Assembly (NCBI GenBank): GCA_037039925.1
Contig: JAXRKP010000325.1
Coordinates: 17,501 to 81,500, forward strand
Source: Doris montereyensis
Taxonomy: Eukaryota > Mollusca > Gastropoda > Nudibranchia > Dorididae
DNA length: 64,000 bases
Reading direction: 5' to 3'
The notes beneath the pieces are model-generated. The model had not been told where the DNA came from, did not search any database, and was given only the letters and a program-made list of their open reading frames with translations. Positions 63,459 to 64,000 of the stretch are shown here, piece by piece. Made by a program: the position numbers and the translations under genes. Every line of letters starts with the position of its first letter. Position 1 is the first letter of the stretch.

Positions 63459-64000
63459 AATCTGGATTGCTTGTTGCTCTTACTAATTGATCTGTACTCC
63501 TTGTTTCATATGTTCTGAGAGATAATGTAATTGTTGAAAATACTTTCTCCACGTTTCCATGATTTCGCCATCTTCTTTCATTATTTCTCCTACAGCGTTC
63601 TTAATTTGTCGTATTGGGCATGCTTAAAATTATTGCTTTGGTCTTTCTCATGTTCTTCATTGCTCCACAGAACAGTTTTTGATTTCCTTGATAGCTTTCT
63701 TGAAGTCTTTGTCCACACTCTTCCCATTGTTCCTGTTTTGCTTTCCTAACTTTCTCTTTGGCTTTGGTGATAGTAGTTTTACTCACGTAATCTATCCTAT
63801 CCTCTGGCCTCTTTGTTTGCAAGTATTTCTTCCAGACATCCTTCTTTTCTTTGATCTTAGTCTTGACATCATCATTCCACCATGCTGTTCTTTTCCTATC
63901 TCCTTTAATTTGTTTCCTACCAGTACCACAGACCTTTTCAGTACAACTGAGGAGTGTTTCTTTATACATTTGCCACTTTTCTCCTATTGTGCTATCATTC
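63459..64000 (-). mobile_element. LINE-A endonuclease-reverse transcriptase linker, minus strand
   Basis: The open frame 63969-63601 reads KGDRKRTAWWNDDVKTKIKE, KKDVWKKYLQTKRPED and KAKEKVRKAKQEQWEECGQR. The W-W-N-x-x-(V/C) plus K-x-x-x-(W/Y)-x-x-(W/Y) pattern is typical of the linker between the endonuclease and reverse transcriptase of such LINEs. The element continues beyond the window. Confidence 0.85.

Overview
This is animal nuclear DNA, not prokaryotic. It has short exons with GT/AG splice sites, long AT-rich introns, tRNA-derived SINEs, non-LTR retrotransposon fragments, cut-and-paste transposon remnants and many micro- and minisatellites. The repeat style and the divergence of the protein suggest a lophotrochozoan invertebrate, perhaps a gastropod mollusc. 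That placement is inference only.

The one recognisable gene is a BRCA2 orthologue on the + strand. It runs from somewhere between 6.9 and 13 kb to about 57.9 kb. Secure parts are: two large coding blocks at 18829-21889 and 23324-27726, the second carrying an expanded array of RAD51-binding BRC repeats; the helical domain (34910-35114, 35877-36044, 37030-37158, start of 40053-40123); the OB folds and tower (40966-41061, 43628-~43790, 44547-44727, 45176-45326, 45877-45998, 47404-47596, 49266-49474, 50721-50905, 53854-54045); and a C-terminal exon ending at 57944. N-terminal exons at 13820-13904 and 14874-15003 are fairly well supported. Those near 7.1-7.4, 11.3-11.5, 13.2 and 16.5 kb are tentative. 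Many exons contain single- or double-base indels that break the frame while the protein similarity continues in another frame. Draft-assembly error is the first explanation; decay of the locus is the alternative.

Layout: 1-1.1 kb, a fold-back repeat and a ~160-bp tandem repeat; 2.7-6.2 kb, tetranucleotide and very long CT/GA tracts around a GC-rich patch; 7-16.5 kb, candidate 5' exons among SINEs and a fold-back element; 17.4-18.7 kb, a piggyBac-like element, a LINE 3' end and a CT tract; 18.8-32.4 kb, the large BRCA2 exons; 33.9-34.8 kb, a Harbinger-type remnant; 34.9-57.9 kb, the DNA-binding-domain exons, separated by introns full of minisatellites of about 38-46 bp, at least two of which look seeded by a LINE or SINE; 58-64 kb, downstream DNA ending in a minus-strand LINE whose reverse transcriptase is broken and interrupted by a SINE.

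Three tRNA-derived SINE families recur (called SINE-1, SINE-2 and SINE-3 here), with two non-LTR families: LINE-A, with a GAAA-type tail, and LINE-B, with an ATT tail. No standalone RNA gene, CRISPR array or second conserved protein gene was found. A 39-bp-repeat open frame followed by unique coding-like sequence at 37.5-39.0 kb is the best candidate for an extra transcript nested in a BRCA2 intron.
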